This document shows positions 7,593 through 20,357 of a DNA stretch of 64,000 nt, piece after piece. The stretch's first letter is position 1, and each line of letters opens with the position of its first letter. Source of the DNA: Streptomyces sp. F63 (GTDB taxonomy: Bacteria > Actinomycetota > Actinomycetes > Streptomycetales > Streptomycetaceae); contig NZ_JAGPXX010000015.1 of the NCBI RefSeq assembly GCF_018070345.1, forward strand, positions 1-64,000. The letters run 5' to 3'. Position numbers and translations under genes: made by a program. Below the pieces are notes generated by a model that saw nothing but the letters and a program-made list of their open reading frames with translations, was not told the origin of the DNA and ran no database searches.

Positions 7593-8420
7593 TCAGAGGA
7601 CGCGGACGGCGCCCGTCGGCGGGTCCCAGTCGAGGGTGCGCTCGACGACGCCCGTGCTGGAGTTCTGCGCGCCGACGTACTTGCCGTCGCCGATGTAGAC
7701 GGCCACGTGGTACGCGCTGCCGGCGCTGCCCCAGTAGAGGATGTCACCCGGCTGGAGATTGCTCAGCGACACCGGGGTGCCCGCCGTCGACTGGTCCTGG
7801 GAGACACGCGGCAGGGAGACGCCCACGGTGCGGAACGCGGCGGTGGTGAGGCCCGAGCAGTCGTACGCGGAGGGGCCGACGGCGCCGCTGACGTACGCCT
7901 TGCCGACCTGCGCCTTGACGAAGTTCACCACGGTGGCGGCGCTGCCCGTGGCGGAGGAGCCGGCCTGCGAGGCGGTGGACGCGGCGGCGGTGCTGAGCTT
8001 GGTGCGCTCCTGGGAGCGGTCGGAGCGCTCGGCGGCGGCTTCACGGGCGGCTTCGGCGCGCTCCGCGGCGGCCTTCGCCTTGGCCTTGCGCTCGGCCTCG
8101 GCCTTCCGCTCGGCCTCGGCGCGCGCCTGCTTCGCGGCCTTCTGCTCGGCCGCGGCGAGGGCTTCCCGCTCGCTTGCGATCTCCAGTTCCAGGGCCGCCT
8201 GCTGGGTGGCGGCGGTGGACATCGCGGCGTCCGCCGCGAACGAGGCGCTGATGGTGGGCATCTCCGCCGTCTGAGCGGCGGGTGCGGCGTTGGCGGAGGA
8301 GGCCGCCGCCGTCACGGCGATGGTGCTGAGGACGCCACCGGCAACTCCGGAGCGCAGCGTTCTGGTGGAGACGTTGCGCCGGGGTTTCCGGTGGCTGGGT
8401 ATGTGAGCGGTATGGGCCAT
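7593..8420 (-). CDS. Secreted NlpC/P60 (C40) peptidoglycan hydrolase
   Basis: A 275-residue exported protein. A basic N-terminus (HRKPRRN) is followed by the hydrophobic stretch GVAGGVLSTIAVTAAASS and an ANAA cleavage-like site near residue 45. Residues about 70-140 are Ala/Glu/Lys/Arg-rich and likely coiled coil. The C-terminal NlpC/P60 domain carries the catalytic Cys188 in YDCSGL and His238 in YHVAVYIGDG. The domain cuts peptide stems of peptidoglycan. It is divergent from nuoA across 818 bp of non-coding DNA. A near-palindrome lies about 115-135 bp upstream. Confidence 0.9.
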   Translation of the reverse strand: MAHTAHIPSHRKPRRNVSTRTLRSGVAGGVLSTIAVTAAASSANAAPAAQTAEMPTISASFAADAAMSTAATQQAALELEIASEREALAAAEQKAAKQARAEAERKAEAERKAKAKAAAERAEAAREAAAERSDRSQERTKLSTAAASTASQAGSSATGSAATVVNFVKAQVGKAYVSGAVGPSAYDCSGLTTAAFRTVGVSLPRVSQDQSTAGTPVSLSNLQPGDILYWGSAGSAYHVAVYIGDGKYVGAQNSSTGVVERTLDWDPPTGAVRVL

Positions 8421-8535
8421 GGGGTCCTGGCTATCAAAGAATTGTCGCCGCGATCAACAGAAGTGTGATGAGCCACAGTTGACGCGTACGCGACGGCATT
8501 AAGCGGAATTCGATCTTCGATAGCCGTTACCGGGC

Positions 8536-8553
8536 TGTGATAGCGCATTCACA
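8536..8553. promoter_or_regulatory. 18-bp near-palindrome upstream of NlpC/P60 gene
   Basis: TGTGATAGCGCATTCACA has arms TGTGA and TCACA, with the inner bases largely symmetric. The spacing is longer than for CRP (6) or streptomycete Rex (4 between hexamers), so the binding protein is not assigned. Confidence 0.4.
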
Positions 8554-9126
8554 AACCTGTCATGAGCTAGCCCTTTCAAAGATTCGCCCGTTTTGTCCCG
8601 GACCTAGCACTCCCTCCGCGTACGGATCAACCATCGAATCCGTTCACGGGGGGCGGGGTGGGAAAGCTCACGTATTCCGGCTCCCCGGACGTCCGCCGGC
8701 GGGGCCGGCCGCCCGCGCCCGTCTCCGCCGGGCCGGAACGGGCTTCGCGCCGCCTCCGCGGAGCGGCCGCCGCGACCCCGGTGCCGCCCCGGCCGGTGTA
8801 CGTGAATCCGTGCACGTGCCAACGATCTTGGGGTGCGGTCGGGCGGGCCGCTCCTCCGGCGGTCGCCGCGGGTGGCGTCTATCACTTGCCGCCGTCCAGC
8901 GCCAATTTGTCTTCGGGGGGCAGTTCTTGATAGTGCAAGTACCGCTCTGACCTGCGAGGATTGAGGGGCTCCTTGCGTTGTGTCGCCGTATGACAGCACA
9001 GCGTCCACGGTGTTGCGGCGTTCCGTTTTCCCGTCCGCGGGCCGGGTGGTGGAGATCACAAAGCCCGAGGTGACCCCCGTGTCGCAGCTCACAGAGCCCC
9101 GGGCATAAGATGCCATCGGCCTGGGC

Positions 9127-9146
9127 TTGTGAACTGCCTCACATAA
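9127..9146 (+). promoter_or_regulatory. Rex operator (ROP-like) upstream of nuoA
   Basis: TTGTGAACTGCCTCACATAA contains TGTGAAC-TGC-CTCACA, one base from the streptomycete Rex consensus TGTGAAC-N3-TTCACA. Rex senses NADH/NAD+ and, as established in S. coelicolor, represses nuoA-N and cyd genes. The site is 92 bp before the nuoA start and just downstream of a -10-like TAAGAT at 9106-9111, a good position for repression. Confidence 0.7.
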
Positions 9147-9238
9147 TCACGATCTTCGTGGGGCGGCCACGGTGCGGCCGTCCCTCCGCCCGGGGCGGAG
9201 GGAGCAGCAGTCACCGTCGACTGGAAGGAGCGAGCAGC

Positions 9239-9598
9239 GTGAACGCCTATGCACCCATCCTCGTGCTCGGCGCCCTCGGTGCAGGCTTCGCGATCTTCTC
9301 CGTGGTCATGGCGTCGATCGTCGGCCCGAAGCGCTACAACCGGGCCAAACTCGAGGCGTACGAATGCGGGATCGAGCCCACGCCGCAGCCGGCCGGCGGC
9401 GGGCGGTTCCCGATCAAGTACTACCTGACGGCGATGCTCTTCATCATTTTCGATATCGAGATCGTCTTCCTTTACCCCTGGGCCGTCTCCTTCGACATGC
9501 TCGGGATTTTCGGACTGGTCGAGATGCTCCTCTTCGTGCTCACCGTCTTCGTCGCCTACGCCTACGTCTGGCGCCGCGGCGGACTGGACTGGGACTAG
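9239..9598 (+). CDS. nuoA: NADH-quinone oxidoreductase subunit A
   Basis: A 119-residue membrane subunit of complex I, first gene of a 14-gene operon. It shows the conserved loop [22 protein letters not shown] and the [16 protein letters not shown] helix with the conserved acidic residues. Three transmembrane helices are expected. The GTG at 9239 is preceded by GGAAGGAG and starts with [11 protein letters not shown], the usual N-terminus; the frame is open further upstream but without similarity. Control probably acts through the Rex operator. Confidence 0.95.
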   Translation: MNAYAPILVLGALGAGFAIFSVVMASIVGPKRYNRAKLEAYECGIEPTPQPAGGGRFPIKYYLTAMLFIIFDIEIVFLYPWAVSFDMLGIFGLVEMLLFVLTVFVAYAYVWRRGGLDWD

Positions 9599-9616
9599 AG
9601 GACCGGAGGAGAAGCC

Positions 9617-10171
9617 ATGGGTATCGAAGAGAAACTTCCGAGCGGCTTTCTGCTGACGACGGTCGAGCAGGCCGCGGGCTGGGTCCGCAAGTCGTCGCTG
9701 TTCCCGGCCACGTTCGGACTCGCCTGCTGCGCCATCGAGATGATGACCACCGGAGCCGGCCGCTACGACCTCGCCCGCTTCGGCATGGAGGTCTTCCGCG
9801 GCTCGCCGCGGCAGGCGGACCTGATGATCGTGGCCGGCCGGGTGAGCCAGAAGATGGCCCCGGTGCTGCGCCAGGTCTACGACCAGATGCCCAACCCCAA
9901 GTGGGTCATCTCCATGGGTGTCTGCGCCTCCAGCGGCGGCATGTTCAACAACTACGCGATCGTGCAGGGCGTCGACCACATCGTCCCCGTCGACATCTAT
10001 CTGCCCGGCTGCCCGCCCCGTCCCGAGATGCTGCTCGACGCCATCCTCAAGCTGCACGAGAAGGTCCAGGGCTCCAAGCTCGGCGTCAACCGCGAGCGGG
10101 CCGCCCGCGAGGCGGAGGAAGCGGCGCTCAAGGCGCTCCCGACGATCGAGATGAAGGGGCTGCTGAGGTGA
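9617..10171 (+). CDS. nuoB: NADH-quinone oxidoreductase subunit B
   Basis: A 184-residue peripheral-arm subunit carrying cluster N2, which hands electrons to quinone. The cluster ligands are visible: the tandem cysteines in [10 protein letters not shown], the cysteine in [14 protein letters not shown] and the one in [10 protein letters not shown]. Length is normal. The ribosome site GGAGGAG stands ahead of the ATG. It overlaps nuoC by four bases. Confidence 0.97.
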   Translation: MGIEEKLPSGFLLTTVEQAAGWVRKSSLFPATFGLACCAIEMMTTGAGRYDLARFGMEVFRGSPRQADLMIVAGRVSQKMAPVLRQVYDQMPNPKWVISMGVCASSGGMFNNYAIVQGVDHIVPVDIYLPGCPPRPEMLLDAILKLHEKVQGSKLGVNRERAAREAEEAALKALPTIEMKGLLR

Positions 10172-10944
10172 GCGAGAAGAACGGGAACGAGAGCGCGCCC
10201 ACCGGCCGCGAGGCCGGAGCGAGCGGGGTCAACCCCGACCAGGACCTGAACACCCAGAACCTGCCCGGCAACCGCGGGGACCGCGGCGAGGCCATCGGCG
10301 TCCGCCGCGGCATGTTCGGCGCCGACGGCCCCGGCGACACCTCCGGCTACGGCGGGCTGGTCCGCACCGTGCGGCTGCCCGGCCCGGCCGTCCGGCCGTA
10401 CGGCGGCTGGTTCGACGAGGTCGCGGACGAACTGGAGGGCGCCCTGGACGAGCAGGGCCTGCTCCCGGAGAACGCCATCGAGAAGACGGTCGTCGACCGG
10501 AACGAACTGACCTTCCACATCGCCCGCGAGCACCTGCCCCGGGTGGCCCGCACCCTCCGCGACGACCCGGCGCTCCGCTTCGAGATGTGCACGGGCGTCA
10601 GCGGCGTCCACTATCCGGGTGACAAGGGCCGCGAGCTGCACGCCGTCTACCACCTGCGCTCGATCACCCACAACCGGGTGATCAGGCTGGAGGTGAGCGT
10701 CCCGGACGGCGACCCGCACATCCCCTCGATCGTCGAGGTCTACCCGACCAACGACTGGCACGAGCGCGAGACCTACGACTTCTTCGGGCTGGTCTTCGAC
10801 GGCCACCCGGCGCTGACCCGGATCATGATGCCGGACGACTGGCAGGGCCACCCGCAGCGCAAGGACTACCCGCTCGGCGGCATCCCCGTCGAGTACAAGG
10901 GCGCCCAGATCCCGGCCCCCGACCAGCGGAGGTCGTACCACTGA
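10168..10944 (+). CDS. nuoC: NADH-quinone oxidoreductase subunit C
   Basis: A 258-residue peripheral subunit. The 30-kDa family signature is clear: [20 protein letters not shown], then [18 protein letters not shown]. The first 70 or so residues are polar and poorly conserved, as in other actinobacterial NuoC. The GTG at 10168 overlaps the nuoB stop (GTGA). NuoC is a separate protein here, not fused to NuoD as in enterobacteria. Confidence 0.95.
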   Translation: MSEKNGNESAPTGREAGASGVNPDQDLNTQNLPGNRGDRGEAIGVRRGMFGADGPGDTSGYGGLVRTVRLPGPAVRPYGGWFDEVADELEGALDEQGLLPENAIEKTVVDRNELTFHIAREHLPRVARTLRDDPALRFEMCTGVSGVHYPGDKGRELHAVYHLRSITHNRVIRLEVSVPDGDPHIPSIVEVYPTNDWHERETYDFFGLVFDGHPALTRIMMPDDWQGHPQRKDYPLGGIPVEYKGAQIPAPDQRRSYH

Positions 10945-11053
10945 TGCCGCGCATCCCCGGGGGGCGACCGGCCCCCGTAACGCACCAGCAGCCGCCGGCC
11001 GCGGCCCCCACGGGGCCCGGCGCGCCGGCCACGACCACGCGGGGAGGGACCCG

Positions 11054-12372
<1,319 letters not shown>

Positions 12373-12376
<4 letters not shown>

Positions 12377-13214
12377 CCACACCAGCCAACCGCGAGGTGG
12401 CGCTCGGCATCCCCGAGATGCCCGCCCCCGACTACCCCGCCGAGGTCCGCACCCGGCTGGAGACGGACGCGAAGGAGGTGATCTCCCGCTACCCGGACAG
12501 CCGTTCCGCGCTGCTGCCGCTGCTGCACCTCGTGCAGTCCGAGGAGGGGTACGTCACCCGCACCGGCGTCAAGTTCTGCGCCGAGATGCTCGGGCTGACC
12601 ACGGCGGAGGTCACCGCCGTCGCGACCTTCTACACGATGTACCGGCGCAAGCCCTCCGGCGACTACCAGGTCGGCGTCTGCACCAACACGCTCTGCGCGG
12701 TCATGGGCGGCGACCAGATCTTCGACGAGCTCAAGGAGCACCTGGCCGTCGGCAACCAGGAGACCACCGAGGACGGCAAGGTCACCCTGGAGCACATCGA
12801 GTGCAACGCGGCCTGCGACTACGCGCCCGTCGTGATGGTCAACTGGGAGTTCTTCGACAACCAGACACCGGAGAGCGCCAAGGCGCTCGTCGACGACCTG
12901 CGGGCCGGCCGCGAGGTCGCCCCCACCCGCGGGGCCAAGCTCTGCGACTTCAAGGCGACCTCCCGCATCCTGGCCGGCTTCCCCGACGAGCGGCCCGGCG
13001 CGGTCGCCGAGAGCGGCGGCGCCGGACCGGCCTCGCTGGCCGGGCTCCGGCTGGCCAAGGGCGAGCCGGAACCGGGCGCCGTCGGCCCGTCCCACGGCGC
13101 GGCCCCCACGGGCCGGGAGCGGGACACCCACCCCAGCTCCCACGACGCCCCGCAGAAGACCGCCGCGTCCGACCCGGCCCACCCGGCCGGACCGGTGAGC
13201 GAGGAGGGCGAGCG

Positions 13215-13218
<4 letters not shown>
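12373..13218 (+). CDS. nuoE: NADH-quinone oxidoreductase subunit E
   Basis: A 281-residue thioredoxin-fold subunit with the [2Fe-2S] cluster N1a. Ligands lie in VCTNTLCAV and in [16 protein letters not shown]. Residues up to about 190 match the family. The rest is a Pro/Ala/Gly-rich tail, so the protein is longer than the usual 160-240 residues. The GTG start overlaps the nuoD stop. It pairs with NuoF in the NADH-oxidising module. Confidence 0.95.
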
Positions 13219-14608
<1,390 letters not shown>

Positions 14609-14612
<4 letters not shown>

Positions 14613-17221
14613 CCGTCACCGCCGCAGCGTCCAACAGCGGCTCCGCCGCGGGGTCCTCCGGGAGCGGTGAGGCGGCCGTGCCGCCGGAGGACCTCGTCAC
14701 GCTCACCATCGACGGCATCACGACCAGCGTCCGCAAGGGAACGCTCGTCATCCGCGCCGCCGAGGAACTGGGCATCGAGATCCCGCGGTTCTGCGACCAC
14801 CCCCTCCTCGATCCGGTCGGTGCCTGCCGCCAGTGCCTGGTCGAGGTCGAGGGCCAGCGCAAGCCCATGGCCTCCTGCACGATCACGTGTACGGACGGAA
14901 TGGTGGTGAGGACTCAACTCACCTCGCCCGTGGCCGAGAAGAGCCAGCGCGGGATGATGGAGTTCCTCCTCATCAACCACCCGCTGGACTGCCCGGTCTG
15001 CGACAAGGGCGGCGAGTGCCCGCTGCAGAACCAGGCGATGAGCACCGGCCAGGCCGACACCCGCTTCGACGGGCAGAAGCGGACGTACGACAAGCCCGTC
15101 CCGATCTCCACCCAGGTGCTGCTGGACCGCGAGCGCTGCGTGCTCTGCGCCCGCTGCACCCGTTTCTCCAAGGAGATCGCCGGCGACCCGATGATCGAGC
15201 TGCTGGAGCGCGGCGCGCTGCAGCAGATCGGCACCGGTGAGGACGTCCCGTTCCAGTCGTACTTCTCCGGCAACACCATCCAGATCTGCCCGGTCGGCGC
15301 GCTCACCTCCGCCGCGTACCGGTTCCGCTCCCGCCCCTTCGACCTGGTCTCCTCACCGAGCGTCTGCGAGCACTGCGCGGGCGGCTGCGCGACCCGCACC
15401 GACCACCGGCGCGGCAAGGTCATGCGGCGCCTCGCGGGCCACGACCCGGAGGTCAACGAGGAGTGGCTGTGCGACAAGGGCCGCTTCGCCTTCCGCTACG
15501 CCCAGCGGCCGGAGCGGCTCACCACCCCGCTGGTGCGCAGCGCCGAGAGCGGTGAACTGGAGCCGGCGAGCTGGCCGGCGGCCCTGGAGGCGGCGGCCCG
15601 CGGGCTCTCCGCCGCCCGCGGCCGCACCGGTGTGCTGACCGGCGGCCGTGTCACGGCCGAGGACGCCTACGCCTACGCCAAGTTCGCGCGGATCGCCCTC
15701 GACACCAACGACATCGACTTCCGCGCCCGGGTCCACAGCGCCGAGGAGGCCGACTTCCTGGCCTCCCGGGTCGCCGGACGCGGCACGGACCTCGACGGCA
15801 CGGGTGTCACGTACACCGCGCTGGAGAAGGCGCCCGCCGTCCTGCTGGCGGGCTTCGAGTCCGAGGAGGAGGCCCCCGGCGTCTTCCTGCGGCTCCGCAA
15901 GGCCATGCGCAAGCACGGCCAGAAGACCTTCTCCCTCGCGCCCTGGGCCACCCCGGGCCTGGTCAAGGCCGGCGGTGTCCTGCTGCCGGCCGCGCCGGGC
16001 ACCGAGGCGGAGTGGCTGGACGCCCTCGCCGGGCGGATCGGCCTGGACGCGGACGGCGAGGCCGCCGCCGACGCGCTGCGCGCCGAGGGCGCCGTCATCG
16101 TCGTCGGTGAACGGCTGGCCGCCTCCCCCGGCGCGCTGTCGGCGGCCGTACGGGCGGCGACCGCCACCGGGGCCCGGCTGGTGTGGATTCCGCGCCGGGC
16201 GGGGGAGCGGGGCGCGATCGAGGCCGGCGCCCTGCCCGGGCTGCTGCCCGGCGGCCGCCCGGCCACGGACCCGCGCGCCCGCGAGGAGACCGCGGCCGCC
16301 TGGGGCGTCTCCGCCGCGGAACTGCCGCACCGCCTCGGCCGGGACACCGGCGAGATGATCGAGGCGGCGGCCACCGGCGAACTGGCCGCGCTGATCGTCG
16401 GCGGCGTGGAGGTCGCGGACCTCCCGGACCCGGCGCGGGCGCGGCGGGCCCTGGACGAGGTGGGCTTCCTGGTCAGCCTGGAGCTGCGGCCCTCGGAGGT
16501 CACGGAACGGGCCGATGTGGTCCTGCCGGTCGCCGCCGTCGCCGAGAAGGCCGGCACCTTCCTCAACTGGGAGGGCCGGGCCCGCATGTTCGAGGCGGCC
16601 ATCAAGCCCGACCAGATGACCCGCCGTCACGTCGTCTCCGACAGCCGCGTGCTGCACATGCTGGCGGACGCCCTCGCCGATCTCCGTGCCGGTGACGGCG
16701 AGCGCGGCGCCGAGCGGTCCGCCGCCCGGCTGGCCCTGCCCGATCTGCTCGCCGTCCGCCGGGAGATGGACCGGCTCGGCGGCTGGGCCGGCGCCGTGCC
16801 CGCCGGGCCCGGCGACTCCGACTACGGCGGCCCGGCGGGCGGCACCGCCCGGTCCGCGGCCCGCCCGTCCGCGGGCGAGGCCGTCCTCGCCGGCCACCGG
16901 CTCCTGCTCGACCAGGGCGTCCTGCAGGTCGGCGACGAGGCACTGGCCGGTACCCGGCACGAAGCGGTCGCCCGGCTCTCCGCGGCCACGGCCGCCGAGG
17001 CCGGGATCGCCGGGGGCGAGCCGCTGCGGGTCTCCGGCCCGGCCGGCTCGGTCGAACTGCCGCTGCGGATCACCGAGATGCCCGACCGCGTCGTCTGGCT
17101 GCCGCTGAACTCCGTCGGCGGCGGCGTCCTGTCCGACACCGGGGCCCGCCCCGGGGAGCTCGTCCGGCTCTCCGCGGCCGGCGCCGCGGCGGGCACCGAA
17201 GCCGAGGAGGTGCGCTCATGA
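14609..17221 (+). CDS. nuoG: NADH-quinone oxidoreductase subunit G
   Basis: An 870-residue iron-sulfur subunit. The N-terminal ferredoxin domain has its [2Fe-2S] cysteines in [20 protein letters not shown]. The His-Cys3 segment is [28 protein letters not shown] supplies a [4Fe-4S] site, and the molybdopterin-like domain starts with [18 protein letters not shown] (the N7-type site). The C-terminal third has lost molybdopterin function in this family but is kept. The ATG overlaps the nuoF stop by four bases. Confidence 0.97.
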
Positions 17222-18630
17222 GTTCCGCCCCGCTGTGGGCCGAGGCAGCGGAGCCCGGCCGGGCCCTGCACCTCGCGGCCGAGGACCTGTCGGTGTTCGG
17301 CGGCGACCCCTGGTGGCTCGTCGCGATCAAGGCGGTGTTCTGCTTCGCGTTCGTGCTGCTGACCGTGCTGTTCTCCATCGTGTGGGAGCGCAAGGTCGTC
17401 GCCTGGATGCAGTTGCGCATCGGCCCCAACCGGCACGGCCCCTGGGGGCTGCTGCAGTCGCTCGCCGACGGCGCCAAGCTGATGTTCAAGGAAGACATCA
17501 TCGTCAAGCGGGCCGACAAGCTCGTCTACGTCCTGGCACCGATCGTCGCGGCGGTCCCCGCCTTCATGGCGATCGCGGTGATCCCGTTCGGCCCGCCCGG
17601 CAACGAGGTGTCGATCTTCGGGGAGCGCACCGCGCTGCAGCTCACCGACCTGCCGATCGCCGTGCTGTACATCCTGGCGGTCGCCTCCGTCGGCATCTAC
17701 GGCATCGTGCTCGCCGGCTGGTCCTCCGGCTCGACGTACCCGCTGCTCGGCGGCATGCGCTCGGTCGCCCAGGTGATCTCCTACGAGATCGCGATGGGCC
17801 TGTCCTTCGCGGCTGTCTTCCTCTACTCCGGCTCGATGTCCACCTCGGCCATCGTGGACGCGCAGGAGGACCGCTGGTTCGCGATCCTGCTGCCGGTGTC
17901 CTTCCTCATCTACATGGTGTCGATGGTCGGTGAGGTCAACCGGGCGCCGTTCGACATGCCCGAGTCCGAGGGCGACCTCGTCGGCGGCTTCAACACCGAG
18001 TACTCGTCGATCAAGTTCGCGATGTTCATGCTCGCCGAGTACATCAACATGGTCACCGTCTCGGCGGTGGCGGTCACCCTCTTCCTCGGCGGCTGGCGCG
18101 CCCCCTGGCCGGTCAGCACCTTCTGGGAGGGCGCGAACCACGGCTGGTGGCCGATGCTCTGGTTCGTCATCAAGGTCAACCTCCTGCTGTTCGGCTTCAT
18201 CTGGCTGCGCGGCACCCTCCCCCGGGTCCGCTACGACCAGCTGATGAAGCTCGGCTGGAAGGTCCTCATCCCGGTCGCGATGGTCTGGCTGATGATGGTC
18301 GCCACCGTCCGGGCCCTGCGGAACGAGAACTACGACTTCCAGGAGATCGCGTTCTACGTGATCGGCGCCGTGCTCGTCGTCCTGCTGCTGTCCTTCGTCG
18401 CGGACCTCTTCCGCGGCAGGCAGGAGCAGCCGGACGGCACCGGCGCGGACGGCGCGGGCGGCGGGGGCGAGTTCGACCCGATGGCAGGCGGCTACCCCGT
18501 GCCGCCGATGCCGGGGCAGACCCTGCCCCCGGTTCCGCGCCGGCGTCCCCGTCACGAGCAGCCGCCCGTGACCGTCGCCGCCGGTTCCGACGCGACGACC
18601 AACGGAGAGGAGGCCGACAATGCCCGATAA
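17218..18630 (+). CDS. nuoH: NADH-quinone oxidoreductase subunit H
   Basis: A 470-residue membrane subunit lining the quinone channel. It shows [20 protein letters not shown] near the N-terminus, [32 protein letters not shown] and a final [20 protein letters not shown]. Eight helices are expected. The last roughly 60 residues are a Pro/Gly-rich cytoplasmic tail that also covers the start of nuoI (11-base overlap). Confidence 0.96.
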   Translation: MSSAPLWAEAAEPGRALHLAAEDLSVFGGDPWWLVAIKAVFCFAFVLLTVLFSIVWERKVVAWMQLRIGPNRHGPWGLLQSLADGAKLMFKEDIIVKRADKLVYVLAPIVAAVPAFMAIAVIPFGPPGNEVSIFGERTALQLTDLPIAVLYILAVASVGIYGIVLAGWSSGSTYPLLGGMRSVAQVISYEIAMGLSFAAVFLYSGSMSTSAIVDAQEDRWFAILLPVSFLIYMVSMVGEVNRAPFDMPESEGDLVGGFNTEYSSIKFAMFMLAEYINMVTVSAVAVTLFLGGWRAPWPVSTFWEGANHGWWPMLWFVIKVNLLLFGFIWLRGTLPRVRYDQLMKLGWKVLIPVAMVWLMMVATVRALRNENYDFQEIAFYVIGAVLVVLLLSFVADLFRGRQEQPDGTGADGAGGGGEFDPMAGGYPVPPMPGQTLPPVPRRRPRHEQPPVTVAAGSDATTNGEEADNAR

Positions 18631-19231
18631 CCCCGTGGCCGGCTTCGGCGTGACCTTCAAGGCCATGTTCAAGAAGCGGCTGACCGAGCAGTACCCGGAG
18701 GAGAAGAAGCCGACGGCGCCCCGGTTCCACGGCCGGCACCAGCTCAACCGGCACCCGGACGGGCTGGAGAAGTGCGTCGGCTGCGAACTCTGCGCCTGGG
18801 CCTGCCCCGCCGACGCCATCTACGTCGAGGGGGCCGACAACACCGACGAGGAGCGCTACTCGCCGGGCGAGCGCTACGGCCGCGTCTACCAGATCAACTA
18901 TCTGCGCTGCATCCTCTGCGGCCTCTGCGTCGAGGCGTGCCCCACCCGGGCACTCACCATGACCAACGAGTACGAACTCGCCGACCGCACCCGCGAATCG
19001 CTCATCTACACCAAGGAGGAGCTGCTCGCGGGGCTGAAGGAGGGCATGGTCGACTCGCCGCACGCGATCTTCCCGGGGATGACCGAGCAGGACTACTACC
19101 GGGGCCTGGTCACCGAGGCCGCCCCCGGGACCGTCCGGCAGCCGGCCGTCTCCAAGGGCGAGATGCCGCAGGACGCGGCCTCCGACTTCGGCCCGGGCGA
19201 GCCCGCCTCGGAGAAGGTGGTCGAACGATGA
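18620..19231 (+). CDS. nuoI: NADH-quinone oxidoreductase subunit I
   Basis: A 203-residue ferredoxin-like subunit with two [4Fe-4S] clusters (N6a, N6b): [20 protein letters not shown] and [20 protein letters not shown]. It bridges the peripheral arm to the membrane arm. The start lies inside the end of nuoH. Length is normal, with a polar C-terminal extension. It overlaps nuoJ by four bases. Confidence 0.97.
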   Translation: MPDNPVAGFGVTFKAMFKKRLTEQYPEEKKPTAPRFHGRHQLNRHPDGLEKCVGCELCAWACPADAIYVEGADNTDEERYSPGERYGRVYQINYLRCILCGLCVEACPTRALTMTNEYELADRTRESLIYTKEELLAGLKEGMVDSPHAIFPGMTEQDYYRGLVTEAAPGTVRQPAVSKGEMPQDAASDFGPGEPASEKVVER

Positions 19232-20049
19232 ACACGTTCGCCGCCTACACCACCTCCACCGGGGAGGCCGTCCAGTTCTGGGTCCTGGGCACCGTGGCCG
19301 TCCTCGGGGCGCTCGGCACGATCCTGCTGCGCCGGGCGATCCACTCCGCGCTCTGCCTCGCCGGAACCATGATCATCCTCGCGGTGTTCTATCTGGCCAA
19401 CGGCGCCTACTTCCTGGGCGTCGTCCAGATCGTCGTCTACACCGGCGCGATCATGATGCTGTTCCTGTTCGTGGTGATGCTCGTCGGTGTCACCGCCGCC
19501 GACTCGCTCAAGGAGACCCTGAAGGGCCAGCGCTGGCTGGCCGCCCTCACCGGCCTCGGCTTCGGCATCCTGCTGATCGCCGGCATCGGCAACGCCTCGC
19601 TGACCACCTTCGCCGGACTCGGGGCGGCCAACTCCGGCGGGAACGTCCAGGGGCTGGCGGAGACCATCTTCACCCAGTACGTCTTCGCCTTCGAGATCAC
19701 CGGCGCCCTGCTGATCACCGCCGCCGTCGGCGCCATGGTCCTCACCCACCGCGAGCGCACCGAGCGCATGCCCAGCCAGCGCGAACTCGCCCAGCGCCGG
19801 GTCCGCGAGGGGAAGCACGTCCCGCCGCTGCCCGCGCCCGGCGTGTACGCCCGGCACAACGCCGTGGACATCCCCGGCCTGCTGCCCGACGGCACGCCCT
19901 CGGAGCTCACCGTCAACCCGACGCTGCGCGCCCGCGGCCAGATCCGGGACGTGTCCGGTACCGCGCTGGCCGATCTGGCCGCCCTGGAGCAGCGCTCCGA
20001 GGTGCGGCTGGAACGCCGGGACGCCACATCCGAGGAGGCCGGCAAGTGA
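19228..20049 (+). CDS. nuoJ: NADH-quinone oxidoreductase subunit J
   Basis: A 273-residue membrane subunit with five helices in the first 175 residues, including the conserved [20 protein letters not shown]. The remaining roughly 100 residues are a charged cytoplasmic tail, longer than in most bacteria. The ATG at 19228 overlaps the nuoI stop. Confidence 0.95.
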   Translation: MNTFAAYTTSTGEAVQFWVLGTVAVLGALGTILLRRAIHSALCLAGTMIILAVFYLANGAYFLGVVQIVVYTGAIMMLFLFVVMLVGVTAADSLKETLKGQRWLAALTGLGFGILLIAGIGNASLTTFAGLGAANSGGNVQGLAETIFTQYVFAFEITGALLITAAVGAMVLTHRERTERMPSQRELAQRRVREGKHVPPLPAPGVYARHNAVDIPGLLPDGTPSELTVNPTLRARGQIRDVSGTALADLAALEQRSEVRLERRDATSEEAGK

Positions 20050-20345
20050 ACCCGGTGAACTACGTCTATCTCGCAGCGCTGCTGTTCACCATCGGCGCCG
20101 CCGGAGTGCTCCTCCGGCGCAACGCGATCGTCGTGTTCATGTGCGTGGAGCTGATGCTCAACGCGAGCAACCTGACGCTGGTCGCCTTCTCCCGGATGCA
20201 CGGCAACCTCGACGGGCAGATCATCGCCTTCTTCACGATGGTCGTCGCCGCCGCGGAGGTCGTGGTGGGTCTGGCGATCATCGTGATGCTCTTCCGTACC
20301 CGCCACTCGGCCTCGGTCGATGACGCCTCTCTGATGAAGCTGTAA
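20046..20345 (+). CDS. nuoK: NADH-quinone oxidoreductase subunit K
   Basis: A 99-residue, three-helix subunit of normal length. [20 protein letters not shown] carries the conserved intramembrane glutamate, and [18 protein letters not shown] the second. The GTG start overlaps the nuoJ stop by four bases. Confidence 0.97.
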   Translation: MNPVNYVYLAALLFTIGAAGVLLRRNAIVVFMCVELMLNASNLTLVAFSRMHGNLDGQIIAFFTMVVAAAEVVVGLAIIVMLFRTRHSASVDDASLMKL

Positions 20346-20357
20346 GGGGTCGAAGAA

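Larger units (their letters stand above)
8421..9238. other. Long non-coding region between NlpC/P60 gene and nuoA
   Basis: No convincing gene on either strand. It holds the leader and promoter area of the minus-strand NlpC/P60 gene (about 8421-8640, relatively AT-rich, with an 18-bp near-palindrome at 8536-8553), a GC-rich middle, and the nuo control region (about 9040-9238). I looked for a ydaO-type c-di-AMP riboswitch before the hydrolase gene and did not recognise one. Confidence 0.6.

Noticed and set aside
8421-8700. Possible ydaO-type c-di-AMP riboswitch before the NlpC/P60 gene
   Set aside because: Such genes often carry one in Streptomyces, but the minus-strand leader here lacks the conserved GGTGAA- and GGGGAA-type blocks I would expect; no structure could be supported by eye.
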